From the NCBI RefSeq assembly GCF_023920225.1, contig NZ_CP092587.1:2480001-2544000 (forward strand): a stretch of 64,000 nt of DNA, read 5' to 3'. The translations under genes and the position numbers were made by a program. Source of the DNA: Vibrio gazogenes. GTDB taxonomy: Bacteria; Pseudomonadota; Gammaproteobacteria; Enterobacterales; Vibrionaceae. Under the pieces are notes generated by a model. That model made no database searches. It had not been told where the DNA came from and saw only the letters and a program-made list of their open reading frames with translations. Shown here one piece after another: positions 40,032 through 49,834 of this stretch. The number at the start of each line of letters is the position of its first letter. The stretch's first letter is position 1.

Positions 40032-41906
40032 CTATCTCAACTGTAAAATGGTATTAAAGGTGTCATTGGCCGCCTGCATAATCCGCGAAGATGCCATATA
40101 TGCCTGCTGAAATTTCATCATGTTGGCGGCTTCTTCATCCAGATTCACCCCGGACACAGAAGCAATCCGTTCTTGGGCAGCTTCTTTCTCGAGTCGGGCT
40201 ACATCAGTCAATCGAGACGCAGTAGACATTCTCAGACCAACATTGGTATTCAGATTGTGGTACACATCCAAAATCGTGGACTCATTATTGTCTAGCTTCT
40301 TCTCCGTCTGGATATCCTGCATTTTTCTCAGGTTGCCGTTGTCCCCTTCAGAGGGCACCAAGTTCGCGGTAAACTTATCTTTCGGCAAAGCACCGGCAGA
40401 CAGTTCAAATGTTGTTCCCATCACGGTCACAGGGCCAGACGGCGGATAAGCTTGATTTTCTGCCACGATATTGCCGTCTTTATCTTTAACCGTGAAGGTA
40501 TCTCCCAGCTCAGAGACATCAATTTCAAACTCTCGCAAATCACCGGCCTGTACAATGTTAAAAGTGGCGCTTCCCTGAGCAAAGGTGGTTGAAGCTTCAT
40601 AACTCTGAGCGGCAATTTTTGCCGGATCGTTCATTTCCATTTTGATGGTTGCCGCACCGGAACGAGTTGGCCGGACGAGCACTCGCTCACCTTTTTTCGG
40701 TTCATTGCGAATTTCAATTCTCATCCCGTCGATATAGATTTCGCCACTACTGGGAGAAAGCACCTTCTGCTCACCATTTGGTAAAATCGCAATATAGTCA
40801 CTTCCATCATAAAGGAGTGAATACTCACCGCCTTTCAGTTGTGAAACATCTTCGATATAAGCCGCCATATCAGCTTCAGATTCACTACTGGTGATCACCC
40901 GTTCTTTGGCGATCCGTTCATCATTCACATCGGTAAACATCAAGTCACCGATATCACCATTCAAATCGAGACCCTGCCGCTGCAGTTTATTCACACCATA
41001 AGAGAAGCTGGTCGCAAGACGGCCAATCTCATCAAGTACGTTGGGAATTTCGTTATCACGCATATTAAATAACGCCCCGATTTTGCCCCCCATATCTTTC
41101 GATGTAATGGCTTTAATACCTTTCCCTTCAACCATTGCCAGACGCCATTGATGTGTATCAGGATAACCATCGATCATCTTCAATTGGCTAGCTTCAGTAC
41201 CAGAAACCAAGGTGTGTCCGTTACCGATATGAATATTAAAGCCTTCGGCATTTTTCCGTGGTGTGACGGTCACTTTGGTGTACTCAGAAAGCTCTTTCAC
41301 TAACTTTTCATGTTGGTCCATCAGGTCATTATGTGGCCCGGGAGTTCGCATCATTAAACGCTGTAAATCTCTAATTTCTAAAGCAAGTTGGTTAATTCTC
41401 TTGATGCCGAGATCTAATCCTTTATTGACCGTCTCATACTGGCGACGAATCGTTTCATGAAAATCATTCAGGTTTTGGGTCATTAACTGAGATTTTTCCA
41501 GCACAACTTTCCGTGCTCCCATATCATTCGGGCTATCAGCGAGCGTTTTGAGCGCATCAAACCATTCATTCATATTTTCCGGGATTTTCTTAGAAGCAAC
41601 GGAAGAGAGCATCTTGGATAACATATCCAGATTTTGCTCAGTATCATGCTTGTAGGAGTAATCTGTGGTGGCAATATTTAGCTCTTTGACGGCAAACTGA
41701 TCCCACGAGCGGCGAACATTTTCCACATGAACACCCATACCATAGGTCTGACCGCCGTACATACGCGGGGCATTCACGCCCTGAATTACAGATTGACGAC
41801 TGTAACCTTCTGTATTTACGTTAGATATATTGTGACCGGTTGTGTTGAGCTGTCTTTGAGATGTTAAGACACTCTGAGTCCCAATATTCAATAAATCAGA
41901 CGCCAT
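40032..41906 (-). CDS. flgK: Hook-filament junction protein FlgK
   Basis: This 624-residue protein (HAP1) has the N-terminal rod/hook motif ASDLLNIGTQSVLTSQRQLN followed by TTGHNISNVNTEGYSRQ, and the C-terminal GVNLDEEAANMMKFQQAYMA. It caps the hook at its junction with FlgL. A sigma-54 promoter directly upstream separates flgKL from the flgFGHIJ unit. Confidence 0.95.
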   Translation of the reverse strand: MASDLLNIGTQSVLTSQRQLNTTGHNISNVNTEGYSRQSVIQGVNAPRMYGGQTYGMGVHVENVRRSWDQFAVKELNIATTDYSYKHDTEQNLDMLSKMLSSVASKKIPENMNEWFDALKTLADSPNDMGARKVVLEKSQLMTQNLNDFHETIRRQYETVNKGLDLGIKRINQLALEIRDLQRLMMRTPGPHNDLMDQHEKLVKELSEYTKVTVTPRKNAEGFNIHIGNGHTLVSGTEASQLKMIDGYPDTHQWRLAMVEGKGIKAITSKDMGGKIGALFNMRDNEIPNVLDEIGRLATSFSYGVNKLQRQGLDLNGDIGDLMFTDVNDERIAKERVITSSESEADMAAYIEDVSQLKGGEYSLLYDGSDYIAILPNGEQKVLSPSSGEIYIDGMRIEIRNEPKKGERVLVRPTRSGAATIKMEMNDPAKIAAQSYEASTTFAQGSATFNIVQAGDLREFEIDVSELGDTFTVKDKDGNIVAENQAYPPSGPVTVMGTTFELSAGALPKDKFTANLVPSEGDNGNLRKMQDIQTEKKLDNNESTILDVYHNLNTNVGLRMSTASRLTDVARLEKEAAQERIASVSGVNLDEEAANMMKFQQAYMASSRIMQAANDTFNTILQLR

Positions 41907-41962
41907 ACCGCCCCCACAAGATAAAAATCATCAGTAAAAAACTGAACCTTCTATCAACATGA

Positions 41963-41979
41963 AGCAATATGTATGCCAT
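41963..41979 (-). promoter_or_regulatory. Sigma-54 promoter of flgKL
   Basis: On the minus strand ATGGCATACATATTGCT: TGGCA at -24, TTGCT at -12 and the exact GG-N10-GC spacing. It is about 57 bases before the flgK start. Confidence 0.85.
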
Positions 41980-42016
41980 TAAATTAATCAGATAAAATAC
42001 AATGGGTTACTAAGAT

Positions 42017-42040
42017 GCCGGAAGGAAATTTCCGCCCGGC
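42017..42040 (-). terminator. Possible weak terminator after flgJ
   Basis: GCCGG and CCGGC enclose an inner GGAAATTTCC palindrome, just beyond the flgJ stop. No T-run follows, so it may only stabilise RNA ends or slow polymerase. Confidence 0.4.
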
Positions 42041-42060
42041 AGAGAAAGGGAGGAAGTGTA

Positions 42061-42999
42061 CTAATCCATTTGCTGAATTTGAGAACGAACCCGCAGAACT
42101 TTGTTTGCGTAATCAGGGTCGGTTGCATATCCTGCCTGATGAATCCCTTCAATGAAAGAATTCGGATTCCCCTGATGATTATTCAGCGCAGCCATGTAAC
42201 GCGGATTCTTTTTCAAGAAGTGGACATAGTCATTGAAACTGTCTTGATACGAGTCATAAGAGCGGAATGAAGCTTTTTCGACAACCGGAGTTTGATCATA
42301 ATATTCTAGGGTCTGAGTTGCCATTTTGTCGCCCTGCCAGCTTCGATCGGCTTTGATATTAAACAAGTTATGGCTGCTTCCGCGAGCATTCGCGACCACT
42401 TTAGTCCCCCACCCTGTTTCCAGTGCGGCCTGAGCCAACAATACCGACGCATCAACCCCCAATACGCGAGCCGCTTTTTCGGCATAAGGTTTCAATGTAC
42501 GAATAAAAGATTCTGGAGAATCGAATCGACGCGGCTCCGTCACAGCAGCAGACTGACGAACATCCGTCATACTTTCCGGCTCAGAAGTTTGCTGTTGATG
42601 TGCCCGGACACGAGCCAATGCCTGTAACAAAGGATCAGGTTGGGATGATTCTTCAGCGGTTTGCGAAGCCTGCCCATCAATATTGGTAGAAAGCTGCGCG
42701 ACAATCATGTCTGCGAGCCCTAACCGACCAGAAGAACTCAGTTGGCTCGCCATCTGTTCATCCAACATCTCGCGGTAAAAATCTTCCGTTTTACTATGTA
42801 ACAGATCGGATTCAAAACCGGAATTCGCCTTGCGCATCGACTTGAAAAGCATCGATGTAAACACCGCCTCAAATTGTTTGGCTGCGGCAGTTAATGCTGA
42901 TTTCTCACTCGTTTTATCACCGCTGACCGCCTGCTTACGCAGTTGATCCAGTTGGGTAATATCTTGTACAAAGCCGATATCTTTTACGTCATTGACCAT
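42061..42999 (-). CDS. flgJ: Flagellar rod-capping protein and muramidase FlgJ
   Basis: This 312-residue protein has an N-terminal rod-binding domain (about 30-105, KQFEAVFTSMLFKSMRKAN and YREMLDEQMASQLS), a linker, and a C-terminal glucosaminidase domain (about 160-310) with Glu194 in AALETGWGTK. It caps the growing rod and opens peptidoglycan. It is last in flgFGHIJ, 11 bases after flgI. Confidence 0.94.
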   Translation of the reverse strand: MVNDVKDIGFVQDITQLDQLRKQAVSGDKTSEKSALTAAAKQFEAVFTSMLFKSMRKANSGFESDLLHSKTEDFYREMLDEQMASQLSSSGRLGLADMIVAQLSTNIDGQASQTAEESSQPDPLLQALARVRAHQQQTSEPESMTDVRQSAAVTEPRRFDSPESFIRTLKPYAEKAARVLGVDASVLLAQAALETGWGTKVVANARGSSHNLFNIKADRSWQGDKMATQTLEYYDQTPVVEKASFRSYDSYQDSFNDYVHFLKKNPRYMAALNNHQGNPNSFIEGIHQAGYATDPDYANKVLRVRSQIQQMD

Positions 43000-43010
43000 C
43001 GTGCTTCCCC

Positions 43011-44102
43011 TTAAATGATAATCAGCTGGCCTTCGATCGCACCGGCTTGTTTGAGTGCCTGTAAAATAGCCATTAAGTCCGATGGTGCTGCACCAACCTC
43101 ATTCACGGCACGGACGAGATCATCAAGCGTGACTCCCGGCTGGAAATTGAACATTTTCCCTTTCTTCTCTTTCACAGAGATATCTGAATCCGGTACCACA
43201 GCCGTTTGACCGTTTGAAAATGCTCCAGGCTGACTCACACCCAGTTTCTCTTTGATAGCAACAGTCATGCCACCATGTGTCACAGCAGCAGGCTTTAACC
43301 GCACATACTGACCAACCACGATCGTCCCAGTTCGCGAATTAACAATAATTTTCGCGGCACCCACAGCGGTGTTAAATTCAAGGTTTTCAACCGCAGAAAG
43401 AAATGCGACACGCTGCCCTGCATCTCTTGGCGCCCGAACTTGCACCGATGTCGCGTCAATTGCTGTCGCCATTTGGGGACCAAGAAACTGATTCACGGTA
43501 TCCGCCATACGCTGGGCGGTAGTGAAATCGGAGTCAATCAGATTAAAGGTGATGTAATCGCCCCGGGCAAATGGATTCGGGACTTCACGTTCAACACTGG
43601 CACCATTGGAAATGATACCGACAGTGGGGTTATTACCCACGATTTTGGAACCATCAGCACCATTGGCACTGAACCCACTAACCACGAGATTGCCCTGTGC
43701 AATCGCATAAACCTGACCATCCAGACCTTTAAGAAACGTCTGCATGAGTGTGCCGCCGCGTAAACTTTTGGCTGAACCAATCGAGGAAACAGTGACATCA
43801 ATCGTCTGTCCCTGCTTGGAGAATGCCGGCAGCTCGGCTGTAACAATCACAGCGGCAATATTTTTAGTCTTCGGCTTTGTGCCTCGCGGCAATTGAATGC
43901 CGAAATTTTGCAACATAGCATTGAAGCTTTGATCGGTAAATGGCGTCGATTCGCCGGTTCCCGGTAACCCAGAGACTAAACCATAGCCCACTAACTGGTT
44001 ACTACGCACCCCGGCCACTTGTGCGACATCTTTAATTCTTGCCGCCTGTCCCTGTAAGGAAACAAACAGTGTCGCCAGCAAAAAAAGTGTTAACTTTTTC
44101 AT
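43011..44102 (-). CDS. flgI: Flagellar P-ring protein FlgI
   Basis: This 363-residue periplasmic protein has a cleavable signal (about 1-20, ending LQGQA). Segments [29 protein letters not shown] and the C-terminal [20 protein letters not shown] are typical. It forms the P ring with help of FlgA, whose gene lies about 8 kb away. Confidence 0.95.
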   Translation of the reverse strand: MKKLTLFLLATLFVSLQGQAARIKDVAQVAGVRSNQLVGYGLVSGLPGTGESTPFTDQSFNAMLQNFGIQLPRGTKPKTKNIAAVIVTAELPAFSKQGQTIDVTVSSIGSAKSLRGGTLMQTFLKGLDGQVYAIAQGNLVVSGFSANGADGSKIVGNNPTVGIISNGASVEREVPNPFARGDYITFNLIDSDFTTAQRMADTVNQFLGPQMATAIDATSVQVRAPRDAGQRVAFLSAVENLEFNTAVGAAKIIVNSRTGTIVVGQYVRLKPAAVTHGGMTVAIKEKLGVSQPGAFSNGQTAVVPDSDISVKEKKGKMFNFQPGVTLDDLVRAVNEVGAAPSDLMAILQALKQAGAIEGQLIII

Positions 44103-44172
44103 TCAATTTACCTTGTGCTTCTCTACTATGCACGCCGTCTTCTATGCCAAAAAAACGACGTTTAAACCGAAC

Positions 44173-44955
44173 CTATAAAGCGATATTGAAAAATCGTGCC
44201 AAAAAGCCAGGTTCTTGCATATCTTGATTGGTTCCGGTACCTGAATATTGAATTCGGGCATTCGAAATCCGATTCGATGAAATGGTGTTATCAAAGTCAA
44301 TGTCATCCGGACGAACCGTACCACTCAAACGAATATATTCATCACCGGTGTTCAATGTCAGCCACTTTTCACCACGAATCACCAAGTTACCATTGGTAAG
44401 TACATCAATGACTTCAACCGTGATTGACCCGGAAATGCTGTTACTCTGGTTGGCTGCGGCACTGCCAGAGAATTTATTATCGTTGCCAAGTTTGTATGAA
44501 AAATTGTAATCCCCAATTTTCATCTCCTTACCGCCCACTTCCAATGGGTCCATCGAAGCATCATTCTTTTTCGATAGATCGGCATCCGCACTTTTGGCTG
44601 CTTTAGTGCTTTCATTCAGGGTCACGGTGATGATATCGCCGACTTGTCTGGGCTTTGAATCATTATATAAGCTAGTGGCAGCACTGAGATTAAACAGAGA
44701 ACCGGTTTCCGCGGCATAATGCTTCGGACGATGATTGGGATGGATCGGTGCCCAGGCTGGATCATCGGCAACCGGATCTGCACGCCGAGTCAATCCATCC
44801 AACAATCCCTGACCACCCGTATTGTCAGATTTATCGCCTTCGACTGCATCAACCAATGTTGTGCCACTATCACCTTGCTCTTCCGTGGTTCCCTGCGGCA
44901 TGAGCGAGCAGCCCGATAAAAAACAGATGAATCCCAAAATGAATAAGCGTCTCAT
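44173..44955 (-). CDS. flgH: Flagellar L-ring lipoprotein FlgH
   Basis: This 260-residue lipoprotein has a signal ending FLSGC with Cys16. [21 protein letters not shown] and [21 protein letters not shown] are family motifs. It forms the outer-membrane ring of the basal body. Confidence 0.95.
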   Translation of the reverse strand: MRRLFILGFICFLSGCSLMPQGTTEEQGDSGTTLVDAVEGDKSDNTGGQGLLDGLTRRADPVADDPAWAPIHPNHRPKHYAAETGSLFNLSAATSLYNDSKPRQVGDIITVTLNESTKAAKSADADLSKKNDASMDPLEVGGKEMKIGDYNFSYKLGNDNKFSGSAAANQSNSISGSITVEVIDVLTNGNLVIRGEKWLTLNTGDEYIRLSGTVRPDDIDFDNTISSNRISNARIQYSGTGTNQDMQEPGFLARFFNIAL

Positions 44956-44979
44956 CGAATACCTCTCATATCATCTCAA

Positions 44980-45768
44980 TTAGAGCTGTTGGTTCACGTA
45001 GCTCATCATTTTATCTACCGCAGAAATGACCTTGGAATTCATTTCATACACTCGCTGCGCTTCGATCAGATTCACTAACTCTTCAGTGACATTCACATTT
45101 GAACTTTCCAACATCGACTGACGAATATTTCCCAAACCATCTAACCCGGGAACCCCTTCTTGCGGATCACCACTGGCACCGGTGGGTAAATATAAGTTCT
45201 GGCCGACAGGTTCCAGGCCTCCGGGGTTAATGAAATCAACCGTCGTAATCTGACCAATGACCTGATTATTTTGCTGGCCTCGGACCCGAACAGAGACCTG
45301 ACCGTCATTGCCGACCGTCACAGAAACTGCATCCTGTGGCACCACGATTTCAGGTTGTAATGGATACCCGGAACCGGATGTGACAATCGTTCCCTCAGCA
45401 TTTAAGGTAAACTGCCCGTTTCGAGAGTAACCCATATTGCCGTCAGGCATCATAATCTGAAAGAACCCGTCGCCTTCAATCATCATATCCATACTGTTAT
45501 TGGTTGTTTGCACATTCCCGTTGGTATGAACTTTCTGAGTCGCAACGACTTTAGAGCCGGCACCGAGCATCAACCCGCTTGGCAGTTCGGTATTCTGCGA
45601 AGACTGACCACCGGGTTGGTTGATATTCTGATAAAAAAGATCTTCAAACACAGCCCGGCTTTTTTTAAAGCCGACTGTGGAAGCGTTCGCAAGGTTGTTC
45701 GAAATCGTCGCAATGTTAGTCTGCTGCGCATCTAAACCTGTTTTACTTACCCATAGAGCTGGATGCAT
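44980..45768 (-). CDS. flgG: Distal rod protein FlgG
   Basis: This 262-residue rod protein has the N-terminal motif TGLDAQQTNIATISNNLANAST and the C-terminal SSNVNVTEELVNLIEAQRVY with KVISAVDKMM. It starts 19 bases after flgF ends. Confidence 0.95.
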   Translation of the reverse strand: MHPALWVSKTGLDAQQTNIATISNNLANASTVGFKKSRAVFEDLFYQNINQPGGQSSQNTELPSGLMLGAGSKVVATQKVHTNGNVQTTNNSMDMMIEGDGFFQIMMPDGNMGYSRNGQFTLNAEGTIVTSGSGYPLQPEIVVPQDAVSVTVGNDGQVSVRVRGQQNNQVIGQITTVDFINPGGLEPVGQNLYLPTGASGDPQEGVPGLDGLGNIRQSMLESSNVNVTEELVNLIEAQRVYEMNSKVISAVDKMMSYVNQQL

Positions 45769-45787
45769 GTTCTTCTCCTCTCACTCA

Positions 45788-46537
45788 TTAACCGGTGCGC
45801 AACAGAGAGTTGGACGCTTTATCCATTTCTTCTGCTGTACTCATCATTTTGACTTGCATTTCAAACTGGCGCTGTAGATCAATGAGATTGGTCATTTCTC
45901 CAACAGCATTGACATTACTTCCTTCCAGAGCACCGGTTAGTAAGGTCACACTCGCATCTGCATTAAATACTGTGTTCGGTTCTTTAGCCCGAAACAAACC
46001 GACTGAATCTTTGTATAACGTACGATTATCAGGGCGAACCAATTTAATTCGTCCGACAGTTTCGAGAGCGTTAGCCGGTGCACCTCGAGGAATGACAGAC
46101 ACGGTACCATCCTTGCCGATCTCAATTTTACTCAGTGGAACCGGCAAGGTAATCGGTGCATCATTGTCACCCAAAACCAGATGTCCACTACTATTCTTGA
46201 GTAAGCCATTGACATCAATCTGGAAGTCTCCGTTGCGGGTCAGGCCTTCTGTACCGGCATCATCCAGCACCGAAATCCATCCATCCCCCTGAATGGTGAC
46301 ATCCAAATCACTGCCTGTAGTCATGACGCTGCCTTGAGCAAAATTATTTCCCGGACGTTCCGTCATACTGAATACGCGGGTTGGTAGCCCGTCACCGTAG
46401 CTCTGCATAGCGCGAGCCTGAGCAAGGTCAGCCCGAAAGCCAGTCGTGCTCACATTGGCTAAGTTGTTCGCTCTGAGCTGCATCTCTTGCATATTCTGCT
46501 TTGCGCCACTCATTGCCAGAAACAATGCACGGTCCAT
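45788..46537 (-). CDS. flgF: Proximal rod protein FlgF
   Basis: This 249-residue rod protein has ALFLAMSGAKQNMQEMQLRA followed by NNLANVSTTGF, and C-terminal EGSNVNAVGEMTNLIDLQRQ. It is the first gene of a separate unit: a terminator-like hairpin follows flgE and a sigma-54 promoter lies 36 bases upstream. Confidence 0.94.
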   Translation of the reverse strand: MDRALFLAMSGAKQNMQEMQLRANNLANVSTTGFRADLAQARAMQSYGDGLPTRVFSMTERPGNNFAQGSVMTTGSDLDVTIQGDGWISVLDDAGTEGLTRNGDFQIDVNGLLKNSSGHLVLGDNDAPITLPVPLSKIEIGKDGTVSVIPRGAPANALETVGRIKLVRPDNRTLYKDSVGLFRAKEPNTVFNADASVTLLTGALEGSNVNAVGEMTNLIDLQRQFEMQVKMMSTAEEMDKASNSLLRTG

Positions 46538-46572
46538 AATCTACTCCTATCATCGTCATACGATAGACATTA

Positions 46573-46589
46573 AGCAATAGATATGCCAA
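46573..46589 (-). promoter_or_regulatory. Sigma-54 promoter of flgFGHIJ
   Basis: On the minus strand TTGGCATATCTATTGCT: TTGGCA at -24 and TTGCT at -12 with exact GG-N10-GC spacing. The flgF start is 36 bases downstream. Confidence 0.87.
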
Positions 46590-46681
46590 GTTATAATAAT
46601 CATATAATTCAAATAATTAGCAGCAGAAATGAAAACAGAAAGGCTGTTTTTGCCGCAAGATTGCCGGAGGGTGGAAAAAGT

Positions 46682-46705
46682 CAGACCGACTTTGCCGTCG
46701 GTCTG
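46682..46705 (-). terminator. Terminator-like hairpin between flgE and flgF
   Basis: CAGACCGAC, 6 bases and GTCGGTCTG form a perfect 9-bp stem on either strand; on the minus strand ACTTTTTCC follows. It divides flgBCDE from flgFGHIJ. Confidence 0.78.
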
Positions 46706-46721
46706 AGTCAAACATTATCAA

Positions 46722-48026
46722 TTAGCGGATTTGTAGAATCGTCTGTTGGGTTTGATTATGGACTTCTAATGCACGGGAGTTTGCTTGGAAGTTCCGTTGT
46801 GCGGAAATCAAATCAACCAATTCTTGGGTCATATCAATATTGGATTGCTCTAACGTCCCACTATTAATCGTCCCAAATGAACCTTTATTGGATTCACCCC
46901 AGATCTTATCACCAGAAGCATTGGTCGAATCCCACTGGGTCCCACCTTTCTTATCCAATCCTTGTTCATTCGGAACTCGGACTAAAGCGACACGACCCAA
47001 GGTCACATTCTCACCGTTTGAATATGTTCCAAGAATGCTACCTTCTTCATTGACATCAACTTTGGTTAAAAATCCTGTTGTCGCGCCATCTTCATCAAAC
47101 TTAGTCAGCTCAAATGGTGCCGCAAACTGGGTTGAAGAATCCAGACCGAATGAAAGCACTTGGTTGATATCCGCACCGTTGAGGTTAATTGGGTTTGCTC
47201 CGGTCCCTAGCGGTTCAGACACAACATTTTGTCCGTTGTTTATACTCGCCAATGTCCCGTCATTATTAAATTTCAAGGTATGGCCGACATGCCCTGTCGG
47301 TGTCGTCGCATCACCACCGACGATATTGATTGGTTTTTCCCCTGCAGAATCGGTCATCGTATAATAGACCTGCCAAGCATTAGGCTGAGTCTGATCCTTG
47401 AGGTAATAAGTCGTCATTTTGTAGGCTTGACCCATCGAGTCATAGATCGTCGATGAAGTCGAACGGTTATATGTCTCTGGATCCTCGTAATCGAACAGCG
47501 CAGGATCTTTCAAGTCACCGTTGGCTGGCAAGTTAACACCAACATCAATATTGGAGGTCTGCTTCGGTTTACCGAACTCAGCCGGAATATTGATCGGTGA
47601 TGCCTCATAAGACAATACATCACCTGTATCTGGATTCACGTTATAACCGAGTAGGTATTCGTCATTCGAGGTGACTAAATAGTTATCATGGTTAATGTGA
47701 AAAGCACCGTTACGTGTCAACTCATTCTGTTGCGGTACCAAGCGATCTTTTGCTACAGAGAAAAAACCGGTCCCGGAAATCCGCAAATCCATGGGGTTGT
47801 TGGTATAAATGCTCGACCCTTCATGAAACTGTTGAGCAACCTTGTTGACCTGTACCCCTTTCCCCGGGGTTGTTTTCGCATTGGTAAACAATGAATTTGA
47901 ATATACATCACCAAACTCTGCACGCGATTCTTTAAAACCATAGGTATTCGCGTTGGCAATATTGTTACTGGTGGTATTGAGGTCAAGTTGAGCGGCCGAT
48001 AAACCACTTAATGATACATATGACAT
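46722..48026 (-). CDS. flgE: Flagellar hook protein FlgE
   Basis: This 434-residue hook subunit has the N-terminal LSAAQLDLNTTSNNIANANT with YGFKESRAEFGDVY and the C-terminal SNIDMTQELVDLISAQRNFQ. It is the last gene before the hairpin and follows flgD, whose product caps the growing hook. Confidence 0.95.
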   Translation of the reverse strand: MSYVSLSGLSAAQLDLNTTSNNIANANTYGFKESRAEFGDVYSNSLFTNAKTTPGKGVQVNKVAQQFHEGSSIYTNNPMDLRISGTGFFSVAKDRLVPQQNELTRNGAFHINHDNYLVTSNDEYLLGYNVNPDTGDVLSYEASPINIPAEFGKPKQTSNIDVGVNLPANGDLKDPALFDYEDPETYNRSTSSTIYDSMGQAYKMTTYYLKDQTQPNAWQVYYTMTDSAGEKPINIVGGDATTPTGHVGHTLKFNNDGTLASINNGQNVVSEPLGTGANPINLNGADINQVLSFGLDSSTQFAAPFELTKFDEDGATTGFLTKVDVNEEGSILGTYSNGENVTLGRVALVRVPNEQGLDKKGGTQWDSTNASGDKIWGESNKGSFGTINSGTLEQSNIDMTQELVDLISAQRNFQANSRALEVHNQTQQTILQIR

Positions 48027-48053
48027 CCTGAATTCTCCTATCTAGCTAGCGTA

Positions 48054-48764
48054 TTACGCTTTGCCTACTTCCAGTACCTCAGCAAGTCGAACTGGCGAAT
48101 CAAAGCCAGCCAGATTGAGTAGTACGTTACCATCACCTTTGCCAAGAAGAACGCTGTTGACGTTTGCATAAGTTGAAACATCAAATTCTTTGCTCTTTCC
48201 GTCTACGAGACCTGAAGCTTTAACTTTATATTTGCCTCCCGGTAAAGGGTTGCCGTTTTGATCTTTGCCGTCCCATTCAATCCGGTTATCACCGCCAGGT
48301 TTAGCCCCGACATCAAATGTTCTTACCAGCTGCCCGGCAGCATCTTCAATCCGGACAAGTAAATTATCGACAGACGCAGGAAGTTTCACCATTGCCGCCA
48401 TGTTGCCTTGATCTTTCTTCACTCCGCTGGATCCGGGCACCAATACGTCCCGACCAACTAATGAAGAGGCCTGCAACGCTTGATTCGACGTCATTGAAGA
48501 GTTAAGACTCTCAAACTGAGTGTTCATCTTCCCGATACCATCAACCGTCGCAAATGATGCCATTTGAGCAATCATCTGATCATTACTGACCGGCTTAAAT
48601 GGATCTTGCTGTGACAGCTGTTTGGTGAGCAGTGACAAAAAGTCTTCCTGTTTCAGATCCTGTTTACCAGTGACCTCATCAGGCTTTTTCTGCTCTTGAA
48701 GCTTCTTGAGTTGATCGATATAGGACAAACTGCCATTTTGACCAACATTATCTATTCCGGCCAT
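48054..48764 (-). CDS. flgD: Hook-capping protein FlgD
   Basis: This 236-residue scaffold protein has LKQEDFLSLLTKQLSQQDPF near the N-terminus, which is the conserved region needed for hook assembly, then an Ig-like/tudor domain (GGDNRIEWDGKDQNGNPLPG). It is transiently present at the hook tip. Confidence 0.94.
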   Translation of the reverse strand: MAGIDNVGQNGSLSYIDQLKKLQEQKKPDEVTGKQDLKQEDFLSLLTKQLSQQDPFKPVSNDQMIAQMASFATVDGIGKMNTQFESLNSSMTSNQALQASSLVGRDVLVPGSSGVKKDQGNMAAMVKLPASVDNLLVRIEDAAGQLVRTFDVGAKPGGDNRIEWDGKDQNGNPLPGGKYKVKASGLVDGKSKEFDVSTYANVNSVLLGKGDGNVLLNLAGFDSPVRLAEVLEVGKA

Positions 48765-48781
48765 ATGTTATCTCCTATACC

Positions 48782-49198
48782 TCACTGACCCATCTGCAAT
48801 GTTCTGAGCAACATCTGCTTACTTGCTTCAGCCAGCTGAACATTGGTTTCATATGCTCGTGAAGCTGAAATCATATTTGCCATTTCTTCCATCACATTCA
48901 CATTCGGCTTATAAATATAACCATCTGCATTTGCCAGAGGATGGTCAGGATTATATTCCGCAACTAATGGTTTGTTACTTTCCAAGACCCCTAAGACTTT
49001 CACCGGTACGGTATAGTCATCTTTCGATTTTGCTCGGTTTAACTCAGCGGCAAATATCGGATGACGCGCCTTATAAGTATCCTTTGCAGAACTACTCACA
49101 CTATCAGCATTCGCCAAATTACTTGAGGTTGTATTTAGACGAACAGACTCAGCACTCATGGCAGAACCTGTAACATTGAATACGTTAAATAGACTCAT
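48782..49198 (-). CDS. flgC: Proximal rod protein FlgC
   Basis: This 138-residue rod protein has VTGSAMSAESVRLNTTSSNLAN with the YKARHPIF segment and the C-terminal PNVNVMEEMANMISASRAYE. It is five bases after flgB. Confidence 0.95.
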   Translation of the reverse strand: MSLFNVFNVTGSAMSAESVRLNTTSSNLANADSVSSSAKDTYKARHPIFAAELNRAKSKDDYTVPVKVLGVLESNKPLVAEYNPDHPLANADGYIYKPNVNVMEEMANMISASRAYETNVQLAEASKQMLLRTLQMGQ

Positions 49199-49203
49199 CT
49201 AAT

Positions 49204-49599
49204 TTACTCCCCTTTAATCGCTTTGGTCATTCCTTTGAACTTTCCACCTAGAAAGTCAAGGGAAGCCTGATGACGAAGCTGATTTTGCATAAAAAGATTT
49301 CGCTCTAAATCGACATCAACCGTGTTGCCGTCACCGGTATCTGGTTGTGTCGGGATGCGGTAAAGCTCTTCCCCTATTACCGACATGGAGGCAGGAATAT
49401 GCCGTCCATTGGTACGAGTCAGACTAATACTTGCCCCCGAACTTGCCGCTTGTAATGCTTTGTCAAAATTTAAAGCTTTGGCCTTATATCCCGGCGTATT
49501 CGCTTGTGCGATATTGCTGGAAATCATCTCTGCATTACGCTCACGAACACCAACAGTATACTGGTGAATGCCCAACGCTTTATCAAATGAGATTGCCAT
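49204..49599 (-). CDS. flgB: Proximal rod protein FlgB
   Basis: This 131-residue rod protein has the EMISSNIAQANTPGYKAKAL motif and C-terminal GNTVDVDLERNLFMQNQLRH. It is first in flgBCDE with a sigma-54 promoter about 45 bases upstream. Confidence 0.95.
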   Translation of the reverse strand: MAISFDKALGIHQYTVGVRERNAEMISSNIAQANTPGYKAKALNFDKALQAASSGASISLTRTNGRHIPASMSVIGEELYRIPTQPDTGDGNTVDVDLERNLFMQNQLRHQASLDFLGGKFKGMTKAIKGE

Positions 49600-49643
49600 A
49601 TACGCCTCTTCATGAATATATTGATTGCCACACTATAACTTTT

Positions 49644-49660
49644 AGCAATTTGTGTACCAA
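49644..49660 (-). promoter_or_regulatory. Sigma-54 promoter of flgBCDE
   Basis: On the minus strand TTGGTACACAAATTGCT: TTGGTAC at -24, TTGCT at -12, GG-N10-GC spacing exact. It is about 45 bases before the flgB start. Confidence 0.85.
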
Positions 49661-49794
49661 CTTTAACTTTTATTACTCATCCTAAGATAATCATAGTGAA
49701 CATATCATCACTTTACTTCATCATGACTTTTACCATGACCTTTAACCTAAAATATACGCAAATTTCAGACCAATGCTGTGAGAGCAGAAAAGAA

Positions 49795-49816
49795 AAACCC
49801 GGCATTGCCGGGTTTA
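49795..49816 (-). terminator. Terminator after cheV-cheR
   Basis: On the minus strand AAACCCGGC, AAT and GCCGGGTTT precede TTC and a further T-run. It isolates cheVR from flgB. Confidence 0.88.
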
Positions 49817-49834
49817 AAAAGAGAATGAAGCTAT

